A stretch of DNA of 64,000 bases from Lentzea sp. NBRC 102530 (lineage in GTDB: Bacteria; Actinomycetota; Actinomycetes; Mycobacteriales; Pseudonocardiaceae): the NCBI RefSeq assembly GCF_030269365.1, contig NZ_BSTF01000010.1:124001-188000 (forward strand), given 5' to 3'. This document shows positions 1 to 8,822 of this stretch, piece by piece (position 1 is the stretch's first letter; every line of letters begins with the position of its first letter). Below the pieces are notes generated by a model. It saw nothing but the letters and a program-made list of their open reading frames with translations, was not told the origin of the DNA and did not search any database. Position numbers and translations under genes: made by a program.

Positions 1-1
1 G

Positions 2-1900
2 GGCCAGGTCTGGGACGTCTCGAACGTCTCGACCGCGGACAACGCGGCCGTCCACATGTGGCAGTCCTTCACCGCGAACAACCAGCAATGGCGTCCTGAA
101 CAGGTCGGCACGGACACCTACCGGTTCGTGAACCGCAACAGCTCCAAGTGCCTCGACGTGCCCGGCGCGTCGACCCAGGACGTCCAGCTGGTCCAGTACA
201 CCTGCAACGGGACCAACGCCCAGCTCTTCCGCCTGTCCGGCGGCCCGCAGCAGCCGGGCAACCCGGACTTCGGCCCGAACGTGCTGATCTTCGACCCGTC
301 CATGCCGGCGGCGACGATCCAGGCACGCCTGAACGAGGTGTTCCGGCAGCAGGAAGAGGGCCAGTACGACGCCCGCCGGTACGCGATCATGTTCAAGCCG
401 GGCAACTACAACGTCGACGTCAACATCGGCTTCTTCACCCAGGTCCTCGGCCTGGGCATGCTGCCCGACGGCGTCACGATCAACGGCCAGGTCCACGTCG
501 AGGCGGACTGGTTCCAGGGCAACGCCACGCACAACTTCTGGCGCGGCGCCGAGAACCTGGCCATCCGCCCGCCCGGCGGCACCAACACCTGGGCCGTCTC
601 GCAGGCGTCGGCCATGCGCCGCACCAAGACCTACGGCAACATGCAGCTCGACGACAACGGCTGGTCCAGCGGCGGTTTCCTCGCCGACTCGGTGGTCACC
701 GGCCAGGTCCGTTCGGGTTCGCAGCAGCAGTGGCTGTCCCGCAACACCGAGTGGGGCTCCTGGACGGGCGAGAACTGGAACATGGTCTTCGTCGGCGCTC
801 GCAACGCACCGCAGACCTCGTTCCCCGAACCCCCGTACACCACCGTCGCGCAGACCCCTGTCGTGCGTGAGAAGCCGTTCCTGAACGTCGACGGCAGCGG
901 CAACTACAACGTGTTCGTCCCGGCACTCCGCTCGAACTCGAGCGGCACCACCTGGGCGTCCGGCACCCAGCAGGGCACGAACATCCCCCTGTCCAACTTC
1001 TACATCGCGAAGCCGGGCACCTCGGCCGCCACGATGAACGCGCAACTCGCCGCCGGCAAGCACCTGCTCCTCACCCCGGGCATCCACCAGGTGTCCGAGC
1101 CGATCCGGGTGACCCGCCCCGACACCGTCGTGATGGGCCTCGGCCTCGCGACCGTCATGCCCACCAACGGCAACATGGCCCTCGACGTGGCCGATGTGGA
1201 CGGTGTGAAGATCGCGGGCCTGCTCGTCGACGCGGCCCCGACCAACTCACCGCTGCTCGCGCAGATCGGCGCGCCCGGCAGCAACGCCAACCACTCCGCC
1301 AACCCGACGTCGCTGCACGACTTCTACGTCCGCATCGGCGGCTCGGCGGTGGGCCGCGCCACGAACTCGCTCGTCATCAACAGCCACAACGTGATCGGCG
1401 ACCACCTCTGGCTCTGGCGGGGCGACCACTCCATCGGCGTCGGCTGGGACCTCAACACGGCCGACACGGGCCTGATCGTCAACGGCAACAACGTGACGAT
1501 GTACGGCCTCTTCGTGGAGCACTACCAGAAGTACCAGACCATCTGGAACGGCCAAGGCGGCCGAACGTACTTCTACCAGAACGAAATGCCCTACGAAGCC
1601 CCGAACCAGCAAGCCTGGATGAACGGCTCGACCCGCGGCTACGCGGCCTACAAGGTGGCGAACAACGTCACCTCCCACGAGGCGTGGGGCCTGGGCAGCT
1701 ACATCTTCATGCGCTTCAACGCCTCCGTGACGGCCGACCGCGCGTTCGAGATCCCGAACACGCCCGGCGTGAAGCTGCACAGCATGGTGACCGTCTCCCT
1801 GGGAGGCAACGGCACCATCCAGCGGATCGTCAACAACGCGGGCGGCACGGCCACGGCAGGCTCGACTGAGGCCTACCTGGCGCATTACCCGAACCCGTAA
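2..1900 (+). CDS. Ricin-lectin / right-handed beta-helix secreted protein, 5' end missing
   Basis: The reading frame is open from the first bases, so the start and any signal peptide lie outside the window; 632 residues are visible. The first ~80 residues look like the end of a ricin-type beta-trefoil carbohydrate-binding domain, with an NNQQW Q-x-W element and a KCLDVPG turn. The following ~540 residues are Asn/Gly/Thr-rich with repeated short beta-strand blocks, and resemble the beta-helix proteins of streptomycetes and relatives often annotated as coagulation factor 5/8-like or adenylyl cyclase-like, similar in style to GH55 folds. I infer an extracellular protein binding or cleaving a polysaccharide; substrate unknown. 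A strong hairpin follows the stop. Confidence 0.75.
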   Translation, partial: GQVWDVSNVSTADNAAVHMWQSFTANNQQWRPEQVGTDTYRFVNRNSSKCLDVPGASTQDVQLVQYTCNGTNAQLFRLSGGPQQPGNPDFGPNVLIFDPSMPAATIQARLNEVFRQQEEGQYDARRYAIMFKPGNYNVDVNIGFFTQVLGLGMLPDGVTINGQVHVEADWFQGNATHNFWRGAENLAIRPPGGTNTWAVSQASAMRRTKTYGNMQLDDNGWSSGGFLADSVVTGQVRSGSQQQWLSRNTEWGSWTGENWNMVFVGARNAPQTSFPEPPYTTVAQTPVVREKPFLNVDGSGNYNVFVPALRSNSSGTTWASGTQQGTNIPLSNFYIAKPGTSAATMNAQLAAGKHLLLTPGIHQVSEPIRVTRPDTVVMGLGLATVMPTNGNMALDVADVDGVKIAGLLVDAAPTNSPLLAQIGAPGSNANHSANPTSLHDFYVRIGGSAVGRATNSLVINSHNVIGDHLWLWRGDHSIGVGWDLNTADTGLIVNGNNVTMYGLFVEHYQKYQTIWNGQGGRTYFYQNEMPYEAPNQQAWMNGSTRGYAAYKVANNVTSHEAWGLGSYIFMRFNASVTADRAFEIPNTPGVKLHSMVTVSLGGNGTIQRIVNNAGGTATAGSTEAYLAHYPNP

Positions 1901-1926
1901 CTCCTCCGCACCAGAAGAATCGCCCG

Positions 1927-1963
1927 ATCCCCTTGCCCCGGCCCAAAGCCGGGGCAAGGGGAT
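1927..1963 (+). terminator. Rho-independent-type hairpin after the beta-helix gene
   Basis: A perfect 16-bp stem (1927-1942 with 1948-1963) closes a 5-nt loop CCAAA, 27 bases after the stop codon. The right arm is followed by TCTCTTGG rather than a clean T run, as is usual in high-GC actinomycetes. Confidence 0.8.
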
Positions 1964-1979
1964 TCTCTTGGCACCAGCA

Positions 1980-2350
1980 CGCAAACCGCAGTCGCCAACG
2001 CAAGGCGACCACCGTCTTGGCCAGGCGCGCGCTCACCGGACAGCCGACATCGCACCCCAGCCACCTACGAATCCTGGCGTGGCGAAGCGGAGCGAGCCCG
2101 AACGGGCTGCTTCTCGTCACCGAGCCGGTTCGGCCTGCCTTGGCGATGGCGGCTTGCCTTGAGGGGGCGGGGTGCCACCCTGTTCGGTCCGGCCGGGGCG
2201 CTCTCAATCCCGGCTTTGGAGGCCGCGAACCCCCGCCAGAGGCTCGAGGTCAAGCCCCAATCGCACCCCACGTGGTCGAACCGACCCGCGCGAGCACCCT
2301 CGCAACCGCAGCCCGACCAACAAAACGCGACCAACCCCGCTGGAACGGGA
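1980..2350. repeat. Intergenic repeat-family copy C (diverged) between convergent genes
   Basis: This 476-base convergent gap (1901-2376) holds the terminator and, from about 2160 to 2270, sequence resembling the palindromic core at 48048-48170: a GTGCCACC-like block, a CCGGCCGGGG...CCCGGC stem and a GAGGTCAAGCCCCAATC arm. An imperfect partner arm (about GCGATGGCGGCTTG) lies just upstream near 2144. No gene is supported; open frames here are low-quality and lie on both strands. Confidence 0.5.
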
Positions 2351-2376
2351 ACCAACTCGCACAAGCCCGGCCAGCG

Positions 2377-2703
2377 TCAGCCCAACCGCCGAGGCCGGTT
2401 GATCTTCATCTCGTCCATGTCGGTCACCTTGGCCTTCAAGCCCTTGAAGTCCACGCCCAGCGCGTCCAACGCTCCGGCAGCCCGCCTCAACCCGGCCTCG
2501 TCCGGCTTCTCCTCAGCCACCAGAATCACCCGATAGCTGAAGAAGTCGAGCTTCTCGTCATAGGTCAACGCACCCTCCTCGCTGAACCCCGCATCCCGCA
2601 GGAAGTCGAAGCCGCCCAGACGCTCCTTCAACGCGACGCGCTGCGAATCGGTCAACTCGGCGAAGCGCCCGCGCACGAGCACCCGATAGGTGTGTTCAGC
2701 CAC
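2377..2703 (-). CDS. Small DUF6204-like protein
   Basis: A 108-residue protein beginning VAEHTYRVLVRGRF, with a mixed alpha/beta composition and no signal or membrane segment. It resembles the short actinobacterial proteins grouped as DUF6204 (from memory). I chose the GTG at 2703 because the sequence upstream of it in frame is of non-coding character and overlaps the next gene's leader. It is convergent with the beta-helix gene and divergent from the TenA-like gene. Function unknown. Confidence 0.6.
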   Translation of the reverse strand: MAEHTYRVLVRGRFAELTDSQRVALKERLGGFDFLRDAGFSEEGALTYDEKLDFFSYRVILVAEEKPDEAGLRRAAGALDALGVDFKGLKAKVTDMDEMKINRPRRLG

Positions 2704-2771
2704 GAGCGAGCATGTTCCCCGATGACCAGCCACTCTGGCGAACGATTTCCAACCTGCGGAAGAATCGCACC

Positions 2772-3413
2772 ATGAACGCAAAAGAGCTGGTCAAGCGCAT
2801 CCGGACCGAGCTGCACCCCGGTGAGCACGACAACCTGGTGGTGAAGCTGATCGAAACGGGCGAAGCGCCGCGTTCGGTCATCGCGACCTTCGCCGCCGAG
2901 GAAAGCCACATCGTGTCGTCGGACTGGCGAACATTCCTCTCCCTGGCCGCGAAGGCCGAGGAGCCGAACGCACGGGCGTTCTTCACCCTCCTCGCCGGCG
3001 GCGAGGAGCTGGTCCTCCCCATGCTCCAGCCGCTGGCCGAGGCGGCGGGCATGTCCGCCAAGGACTTCCAGTCCTACGAACCGTTCCCCGGCTGCCAGTC
3101 CTACCCCGCCTACCAGGCGTGGATGGCGCTCAACGGCGAGCCGACCGACGTGATCCTGGCGATCCTCGCGAACTTCACCGCGTGGGGCGGCTACTGCGCC
3201 CGCATGGCCAAGGGCCTGCGGGAGCACTACGGCTTCTCCGAGGAAGCGACTGCCTTCGTCGACTTCTTCGCCACGCCCGCGCCCCAGCTCGAGGACCGGG
3301 CGGTCGCCGCCGTCCAGGCCGCACTGGACGCGGGCTGGCAGCCGAAGCACGCCTGGCGCTACGGCCGTCTCCTGCAGGCCTACGAACTGCAGTTCTGGTC
3401 GACTCTGGCGTGA
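2772..3413 (+). CDS. TenA/haem-oxygenase-fold family protein
   Basis: This 213-residue, almost wholly helical cytoplasmic protein begins MNAKELVKRIRTEL. Composition and motifs (ETGEAPRSVIATFAAEES in the N-terminal third, FTAWGGYCARMAKGLREHYGF in the middle) match the TenA/THI-4/PqqC-like haem-oxygenase fold. Classical TenA is thiaminase II in thiamin salvage, but I see no thiamin genes or TPP riboswitch nearby, so substrate is not assigned. ATG 2772 was preferred over an upstream ATG at 2712 because family members start near here and GGAAG precedes it. A bidirectional terminator follows. Confidence 0.65.
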   Translation: MNAKELVKRIRTELHPGEHDNLVVKLIETGEAPRSVIATFAAEESHIVSSDWRTFLSLAAKAEEPNARAFFTLLAGGEELVLPMLQPLAEAAGMSAKDFQSYEPFPGCQSYPAYQAWMALNGEPTDVILAILANFTAWGGYCARMAKGLREHYGFSEEATAFVDFFATPAPQLEDRAVAAVQAALDAGWQPKHAWRYGRLLQAYELQFWSTLA

Positions 3414-3421
3414 CGCGAGAA

Positions 3422-3450
3422 CCGGGGGCGGCCACACTGGCCGCCCCCGG
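3422..3450. terminator. Bidirectional terminator between TenA-like gene and chitinase
   Basis: A perfect 13-bp GC-rich stem (3422-3434 with 3438-3450) with a 3-nt loop CAC lies between two convergent stop codons, 8 bases after one and 15 bases from the other, so it can serve both genes. Confidence 0.85.
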
Positions 3451-3465
3451 CACACGACCCACAAG

Positions 3466-4965
3466 CTACCGGGGCAGGTAAGCCCTGTGCGCCTTGGAGA
3501 ACTCGTAGTTGTTGTACTTGTCCCAGTTGATCGACCAGGTCATCAGCCCACGCAGGTTCGGGTACACCCCGCGCGGCTTGTAGCTGCCGCACCGCGTCCC
3601 CTTGGTGAGGCAGTCGAGCGCGGTCTGCACGTCCGCGACCGACGTGAACCCGTTGCCCGCGTACTGGGCGGCGGGCAGGCCGATCGCCACCTGGTCCTGC
3701 CGCAACGGCGCGAAGAACTTCGACGCGTCGCCACGCACGTTGAACCCGGCCAGCACCATGTCGGTCATCGCGACGTGGAAGTCCGCGCCGCCCATGTTGT
3801 GGTACTGGTTGTCGAGGCCCATCACGGGCCCGGAGTTGTAGTCCTGCACGTGCAGCAACGTCAGGTCGTTGCGCATCGCCTCGATCACCGGCAGGTACGC
3901 ACCCGTGCGCGCGTCGCCGGTGCCCGTGCCGCCGTAGAACTGGTAGCCGACCTGCACGAAGAACGTCTCGGGCGCCATCGTCAGCACGAAACTGGCGCCG
4001 TAGCGGGCCTTCAGCGAACGCAGCGCCGAGATCAGGTTCACGACCACGGGCGTGGTCGGGTTCTTGAAGTCGAGGTCACCGGGGTTGAGCGAGAGCGAGT
4101 GGCCCTCGAAGTCGACGTCGAGACCGTCCAGGCCGTACTTGTCGATGATCGCCGACGCCGAGCGCACGAACGCGTCGCGCGCGGCCGTCGTCTCCAGCCG
4201 GACCTGGCCGTTCTGGCCGCCGATGGAGATGTTGACCTTCTTGCCCTTCTGCTGCTGGGCCCGGATGCCGGCGATGAACTCGGCCTCGGACTCGACGTTC
4301 GGGCACTCCGCGGCCGGGCACTGCGCGAACCTGAGCTCACCCGAGGTCGCGCTGGTGGGCTCGGCGAACGACAGGTTGATGACGTCCCACTCGTCCGGCA
4401 CGTCCTTCATCCGGATGTACCCGGACCCGTTGGCGAAGCTGGCGTGCAGGTACCCGACGAGCACCTTGCGCGGCAACTGCCCCGTGGGCGGCTGACCGGT
4501 CGTGGTCGTCGTGGTCGTCGTGGTGGTGGTCGTAGTAGTCGTCGTGGAAGTGGTCGACGACGTCGTCGTAGGCCCGGTTCCACCAGTACACGCGGCACCG
4601 TTGATGGTGCAGTTCGCGGGATCGGCGGTCCCGGCGGCGTTGAACCCGAAGGTCACGCTGGCACCGGGCGCGACCGTCCCGTTGTACTCGCGGTTGACGA
4701 ACGTGTTGCGGTTGCCGCTCTTGGTGAGCAGCGAGTCCCAGTAGGCCCCGACGGAGGTCGAGGACGGGTAGTCGAACTCGACCTTCCAGGACGTGATGGC
4801 CGCGCTGGTCTCGTTCTTGATCGTCACCGTCGCGGTGTACCCGGTGCTCCAGCCGTTCTTCGAGAACGTCGCCGTGACTCCGGCGGCGCTGGCAGGGGCG
4901 AGGCTGACGATCACGGTACCGAGCACCAGGGCGGCCACCGCGGATATTCGAGCGAACAGCAGCAT
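3466..4965 (-). CDS. Secreted GH18 chitinase with CBM2 domain
   Basis: 499 residues. A Sec signal (MLLFARISAV to ASA) leads to a family 2 carbohydrate-binding module (~30-130), a linker with a run of about 16 threonines, then a GH18 barrel. The catalytic motif DGLDVDFEG places the acid/base Glu at about residue 287; SIGGQNG is the second conserved GH18 strand. It should hydrolyse chitin outside the cell, the CBM2 binding chitin or cellulose. GGAG lies 7 bases before ATG 4965, so this start is preferred to the ATG at 4977. A DasR-type site lies upstream, implying induction by N-acetylglucosamine. It is divergent from an alpha/beta hydrolase. Confidence 0.93.
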   Translation of the reverse strand: MLLFARISAVAALVLGTVIVSLAPASAAGVTATFSKNGWSTGYTATVTIKNETSAAITSWKVEFDYPSSTSVGAYWDSLLTKSGNRNTFVNREYNGTVAPGASVTFGFNAAGTADPANCTINGAACTGGTGPTTTSSTTSTTTTTTTTTTTTTTTTGQPPTGQLPRKVLVGYLHASFANGSGYIRMKDVPDEWDVINLSFAEPTSATSGELRFAQCPAAECPNVESEAEFIAGIRAQQQKGKKVNISIGGQNGQVRLETTAARDAFVRSASAIIDKYGLDGLDVDFEGHSLSLNPGDLDFKNPTTPVVVNLISALRSLKARYGASFVLTMAPETFFVQVGYQFYGGTGTGDARTGAYLPVIEAMRNDLTLLHVQDYNSGPVMGLDNQYHNMGGADFHVAMTDMVLAGFNVRGDASKFFAPLRQDQVAIGLPAAQYAGNGFTSVADVQTALDCLTKGTRCGSYKPRGVYPNLRGLMTWSINWDKYNNYEFSKAHRAYLPR

Positions 4966-5014
4966 GGGTAGCTCCATCCCTCACACGTGGCGGCCGGCAG
5001 GGGGTCCACCCCGA

Positions 5015-5031
5015 ATTGGACTAGACCATCT
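5015..5031. promoter_or_regulatory. DasR-responsive element (dre-like) upstream of chitinase
   Basis: ATTGGACTAGACCATCT contains TGGACTAGACCA, one base away from the palindromic core TGGTCTAGACCA of the streptomycete dre consensus. It sits about 50 bp upstream of the chitinase start, in the shared divergent promoter. A weaker TCTAGA-centred partial palindrome occurs near 5045-5059. Confidence 0.65.
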
Positions 5032-5062
5032 ACCGCGAAGTCAAGGTTCTAGACTTCTCGCC

Positions 5063-5833
5063 GTGCCCCACGCTCGTGCCGCAGACGGAACCAGGCTCTT
5101 CTACGACGTCGAGGGCTCGGGGCCTCCGCTGCTGCTCATCGCGGGCCAGGCGAACTCGTCCCGCTGGTGGTCACAGGTCCGCCCGGGCTTCTCCGAGCAC
5201 TTCACGACGATCGTCACGGACCACCGCGGCACCGGTTCCAGCGACAAGCCGGACGTCCCGTACAGCACCCGGATGTTCGCGCAGGACTGCGTCGCGATCC
5301 TGGCCGACGCGGGCATCGACAGGGCCCACGTCTACGGCACGTCGATGGGTGGCCGCATCGCGCAGTGGATCGCCGCCGACCACAGCGCCCACGTCGACAA
5401 GCTCGTGCTCGGCTGCACCTCCCCCGGCGGCGCGCACGGCGTCGAGCGCAGCGCCGAGGTGCGCAGGTCGCTGGCGCAGGTCGAGCCCATGAAGGCGCGC
5501 CGGGCGTTGGAGGAGCTCATGTACACCCCGGCGTACCAGGGCCCGTACAGCACGCTGGGCGACCCGAACATGCCTCCCCACGCGCGCAAGCGGCACCTCT
5601 TCGCGAGCGCCGAGCACGACGCGTGGGACGTCCTGCCGTCCATCAGCGCGCCGACGCTCGTAGTGCACGGCACCGACGACATCTTCAACCCGACGGCCAA
5701 CGCCCCGCTGATCACCGCGCGCATCCCCGGTGCGCGCATGCACCTCCTCGAGGGCGCCCGGCACGGCTACTTCGAGGAGTTCGCGAGCGTGGCGACCCCG
5801 CTGGTGGTCGACTTCCTGCAGGACAGGGCCTAA
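5063..5833 (+). CDS. Alpha/beta hydrolase
   Basis: A 256-residue cytoplasmic alpha/beta-hydrolase-fold protein starting at GTG. Seen: the oxyanion region LLLIAGQANSS, DHRGTGSS, the nucleophile elbow YGTSMGG (Ser), an acid strand VVHGTDDIFNP (Asp) and EGARHGYFEEF (His). These fit the 3-oxoadipate enol-lactonase/epoxide-hydrolase-like group, but the substrate cannot be read from sequence. It is divergent from the chitinase and convergent with the MpaB-like gene, whose stop overlaps its stop by 4 bases. Confidence 0.8.
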   Translation: MPHARAADGTRLFYDVEGSGPPLLLIAGQANSSRWWSQVRPGFSEHFTTIVTDHRGTGSSDKPDVPYSTRMFAQDCVAILADAGIDRAHVYGTSMGGRIAQWIAADHSAHVDKLVLGCTSPGGAHGVERSAEVRRSLAQVEPMKARRALEELMYTPAYQGPYSTLGDPNMPPHARKRHLFASAEHDAWDVLPSISAPTLVVHGTDDIFNPTANAPLITARIPGARMHLLEGARHGYFEEFASVATPLVVDFLQDRA

Positions 5834-6663
5834 CCAGTCACCCACCGCAGGCCGCGCATCAACGCGTGCCCGGCGAACCGCACCCCGGTGGCCTCGGCGA
5901 TCGGCAGGTAGGGCAGCCGCAACGGCATCCGCGCCCACACCGGCAACGACGCCACCGCCGTCGCGGCCAGGATCGCGTACGGACCGCGCGCGAGCAGCGG
6001 CAACGGCGCCTTGAACAGCAGGAACCACGCCGCCTCGCGCGCCTGCGCGGTGCCCTTCAACTCGGCGCGGTACGAGTCGAGCCGCGCCTCCAACTCGGCG
6101 ACCGTGCGCGGCGGGTCGGGGATCCCCATCTCCTCGGCGAGCACGGCCATGTCGGCGACGTACCCGTCGTAGTCGTCCAGCGGCTTCTCCCCGTACCGCT
6201 GGTGGCACCGCAGGAAGCTGTCGACCTCGGCGACGTGCACCCACGCCAGCAGGTGCGGGTCGTCGGCCCGGTACCGCCGCCCGTCGGGCGCGACCCCGTG
6301 GATGTGCGTGTGGATCCGCGCGAGCCGGGCCACCGCCGCACGTGCGTCCTCGGCCGTGCCGTAGGTCGTCACGCCGATGAACAGGCTCGTGCGCTGCAAG
6401 CGTCCCCACGGGTCCGTCTTGTAGTCGGAGTGCTGCGCCACCGCCGCCATCGCCAGGGGGTGCAGCGACTGCAGCAGCAACGCCCGCAGCCCGCCGATGA
6501 ACATGGCGTTGTCGGCGTGCACGTGCCGGATGGGCCGGTCGTCGGCGAACAGCCGCGGCCCGGGCGAACCGTGGATGCGCTGCGCGTGCTCCTCCCCCTC
6601 GGGACCCACGACCATCCCGAAGAGCCCCCGGCTCAGTTTCCTGCGCACCGCCTCCAGCACCAC
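5830..6663 (-). CDS. MpaB-family (DUF2236) oxygenase-like protein
   Basis: 277 residues from GTG 6663 (a second GTG follows directly). It has the Arg-rich N-terminus and the block QSLHPLAMAAVAQHSDY, then HTHIHG, DPHLLAWVHVAEV and RYGEKPLDDYD, which mark the DUF2236 family of putative haem-containing oxygenases named after rubber latex-clearing and MpaB-like proteins. The conserved His residues in these blocks are the probable haem ligands. It starts 4 bases after the ankyrin gene's stop, so the two are probably co-transcribed. Substrate unknown. Confidence 0.75.
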   Translation of the reverse strand: MVLEAVRRKLSRGLFGMVVGPEGEEHAQRIHGSPGPRLFADDRPIRHVHADNAMFIGGLRALLLQSLHPLAMAAVAQHSDYKTDPWGRLQRTSLFIGVTTYGTAEDARAAVARLARIHTHIHGVAPDGRRYRADDPHLLAWVHVAEVDSFLRCHQRYGEKPLDDYDGYVADMAVLAEEMGIPDPPRTVAELEARLDSYRAELKGTAQAREAAWFLLFKAPLPLLARGPYAILAATAVASLPVWARMPLRLPYLPIAEATGVRFAGHALMRGLRWVTG

Positions 6664-6667
6664 TCCA

Positions 6668-7576
6668 TCATGCGCTCCAGTAGTCCCGGTCGGGAAGGAC
6701 GATCCACTGGTCCGGCTCGGTGAACGCCTTCGCGTTCGCCGGCCGCAGCCCCGCGTACGCGCAGCAGAACGCCACGGCACGCCCGGTGTAGAGGTGCTTC
6801 ATCAGCACCTCCGCGGTGTCACCGTCCTCGTCGGGCCCACCGCCGGGATGCAGGTCCCAGCCGACGACCGCGCCGTCGCGGTGGCTGTTGCCCTGGTTGC
6901 CGCTCTTGGGGTTCGCGTACATGCCGTACCCGACCGTGCCCGCCGTCAACGCCCTCATCACCACGGGAGTCGAGGCGAGGAAGTACTCCGGCTGCATCAG
7001 GACGCACCCACCGGGCACGTCGGTGACGGCCGCGACGAACTCCGACCGCTCTTCCAGCAACTCCTGGGCCTCGTCCGCCGGCACCACCTCGGCGTCCAGC
7101 AGCCGGACCGCGTCGGCGGCACCGATCCCCGCCACGCACGCGAGGCTGTAGCCGTCCCCGAACGGGAAGTCCTGCAACGCCACGACCAGCCTGCCGCACT
7201 CCGCCGCGGTCTCCCACTCGGACTGCGTCAGCACCTCGTCCGACGGGATCACGTGTGGTGTGGTGAGGCTGAGCCGCGCCGGCGACCACCCGGACATCAT
7301 GGGCCGCAACGGATCCGCGCCCGCCGCGAGCAACACCCGCGCACTCTCGCGCTGCCCCGTGTGCACCGCCGCCCACAACGCCGTGTGCCCCCGCACCACC
7401 TGGTCCACGTCCGCGACCCGGCCGGCGAGTTCGGCGACCACCTCAGCGGTGCCGAACTCGACGGCCGTGTGCAACGGCGTCCCCCAGCGCAGCCCGCCGT
7501 CCGGGTCCGCGCCCGCCTCCAGCCGTGCCCGCACGGCCGCGAGGTCCTTCCAGCCGTAGTATGAAACCCTTGCCAC
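6668..7576 (-). CDS. Ankyrin-repeat protein
   Basis: 302 residues. At least two ankyrin units are visible in the first third: residues ~28-60 (GTPLHTAVEFGTAEVVAEL) and ~62-95 (GHTALWAAVHTGQRESARVLL, then AAGADPL). The remainder is a globular domain without recognised motifs. Ankyrin repeats bind partner proteins, so a scaffold or regulatory role is possible. It is upstream of and nearly overlapping the MpaB-like gene. No signal peptide. Confidence 0.7.
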   Translation of the reverse strand: MARVSYYGWKDLAAVRARLEAGADPDGGLRWGTPLHTAVEFGTAEVVAELAGRVADVDQVVRGHTALWAAVHTGQRESARVLLAAGADPLRPMMSGWSPARLSLTTPHVIPSDEVLTQSEWETAAECGRLVVALQDFPFGDGYSLACVAGIGAADAVRLLDAEVVPADEAQELLEERSEFVAAVTDVPGGCVLMQPEYFLASTPVVMRALTAGTVGYGMYANPKSGNQGNSHRDGAVVGWDLHPGGGPDEDGDTAEVLMKHLYTGRAVAFCCAYAGLRPANAKAFTEPDQWIVLPDRDYWSA

Positions 7577-7612
7577 CCTTGGTCTTCCACCCCCATGGAC
7601 GGCACCCTACTG

Positions 7613-7855
7613 GAACGAAGCCGCAGGCTGGGCCGACCGAGCGCAAGCATCGCGACGACGCAGCCGAGCCCGCCAAGAACCAACGCGATGCCGCAGGCGA
7701 GACGTCCGTCTCGGCTGCACCGTCCAGCCGGTATCGGTGACGTGCCCGCCCAACTCAGCCAATCCCCATCGGCGCGCCGGCGGCGATGCATGGGCCGTGC
7801 TCGTCATAGTCCTTGCACCCCAACGCAACCACCGCACAAAGGTGACACGCACCAA
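7613..7855. repeat. Intergenic repeat-family copy A
   Basis: Bases 7613-7685 match 47833-47905 without gaps over 73 bases with 6 mismatches (about 92% by my count). Further shared blocks follow in the same order: CCGCAGGCGAG near 7691, an AGCCGG...GGTGA block near 7725, and TTGCACCCCAAC...AACCACC near 7813. The palindromic core present in the 48-kb copy appears to be deleted here. The gap 7577-7858 contains no supported gene. Confidence 0.8.
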
Positions 7856-7858
7856 CGC

Positions 7859-8245
7859 TCAACGCAGCGCCTCGACCACCTTCGACACCATCTCCCGCTC
7901 AGCCGGAGCCACATCCCCGTCGGCCCCAGCCACGGACCGGCACATCTCCGCGACAGCAGCCCGGAAGATCTCCACATCCCGGGCCTCACGCCCAGAAATG
8001 ATCACCACCGACTCCCGCAAAGCCGCCAGCACCCCGGCCTCGACGTCCGCGGCCGACCCGGCGGGCAACGAAGGCGGCGCGGCCGACACGATCGCCCGCA
8101 GGTCGTCCGAGAGCAGCGTGATCGCCCGGACCCCGGCGTGGCTCTCCACGTCCACCGCCCCGGGGTCCGCAGTGGACACCAGCACCATGGCACCGAAAAC
8201 GGCCGTGCGGAGGATCTGCCCCTCCGCCTCCGTGTACGCAGTCAT
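7859..8245 (-). CDS. TerB-like / tellurite-resistance-type small protein
   Basis: 128 residues starting MTAYTEAEGQ. The C-terminal part, with EIFRAAVAEMCRSVAGADGDVAPAEREMV, resembles the TerB/DjlA helical domain, in which an Asp-x-x-x-Asp/Glu-rich turn binds metal. The N-terminal part is unassigned. ATG 8245 is preferred over one at 8263. It is divergent from the XRE-cupin regulator with only 30 bases between start codons, so the promoters overlap. Role unknown. Confidence 0.5.
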   Translation of the reverse strand: MTAYTEAEGQILRTAVFGAMVLVSTADPGAVDVESHAGVRAITLLSDDLRAIVSAAPPSLPAGSAADVEAGVLAALRESVVIISGREARDVEIFRAAVAEMCRSVAGADGDVAPAEREMVSKVVEALR

Positions 8246-8275
8246 GCCCGCAAGCCTATGCAACGATCAGCAACC

Positions 8276-8821
8276 ATGAGTGCGGGTCAGGTGCTAGGCG
8301 CCAACCTCAGGGCGTTGCGCGAGCAACGGGGACTGTCCCTGTCCGAACTGGCCAGGCGGTCCTCCATCGCCAAGGGCACCCTCTCCCAGCTGGAGAGCGG
8401 CACGGGCAACCCGACCATCGAGACAGTGTTCAGTTTGTCGAACGCTCTGGACGTCCCCGTCTCGGAACTGGTCACCGAACGAACACCCCCGGACGTGGTC
8501 CTCGTCAGGGCGAGAGACGTCGAAACGCTCAGCAGCAACGCCGTGGACCTGCGCCTGATGCGCCGGATGGACATCGGCGACACCGTCCTGGAGATCTACG
8601 ACCAGCGGGTGAGACCAGGCCAGACCCAGACCACCGAGGGCCACCCCGGCAAGGAACACGTGCTGGTCACGAGCGGGAAGCTCAAGGTGGGACCGGTCGA
8701 GAAGCCCTACGAACTGGGCCCCGGCGACTACGTCTGCTTCCCCGGCTCGACCCCGCACCTGTACGAGACGGTCGACGGCGAAGTCAGTTCGGTACTGGTG
8801 CTGGAGTATCCGAAGCACTAA
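8276..8821 (+). CDS. XRE-family regulator with cupin domain
   Basis: 181 residues. An N-terminal helix-turn-helix (~8-62: LRALREQRGLSLSELARRSS, then KGTLSQLESGTGNP) is joined to a C-terminal cupin barrel (~110-180: EHVLVTSGKLKVGP and GDYVCFPGSTPHLYE). Such proteins repress or activate a neighbouring catabolic operon when a small molecule binds the cupin. Its stop is 27 bases from the start of the hydroxyproline operon, so I infer it controls that operon; a small inverted repeat lies in the gap. Confidence 0.88.
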   Translation: MSAGQVLGANLRALREQRGLSLSELARRSSIAKGTLSQLESGTGNPTIETVFSLSNALDVPVSELVTERTPPDVVLVRARDVETLSSNAVDLRLMRRMDIGDTVLEIYDQRVRPGQTQTTEGHPGKEHVLVTSGKLKVGPVEKPYELGPGDYVCFPGSTPHLYETVDGEVSSVLVLEYPKH

Positions 8822-8822
8822 C

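Noticed and set aside
1247..1984. Long open frame antisense to the beta-helix gene
   Set aside because: Arises from GC-rich third positions of the real gene; it has no start signal or domain.
2772..3413. TPP riboswitch before the TenA-like gene
   Set aside because: The 68-base leader after the divergent gene is too short and has no TPP-element signatures.
3487..4971. 494-codon frame opposite the chitinase gene
   Set aside because: Shadow of the real GH18 gene; composition is Arg/Gly/Val repeats without motifs.
7443..7896. Short frames in the repeats (e.g. 7443-7676 and 47471-47896) that resemble small hypothetical proteins
   Set aside because: They translate repeated DNA in copies A and B, so their similarity comes from the repeat, not protein selection.
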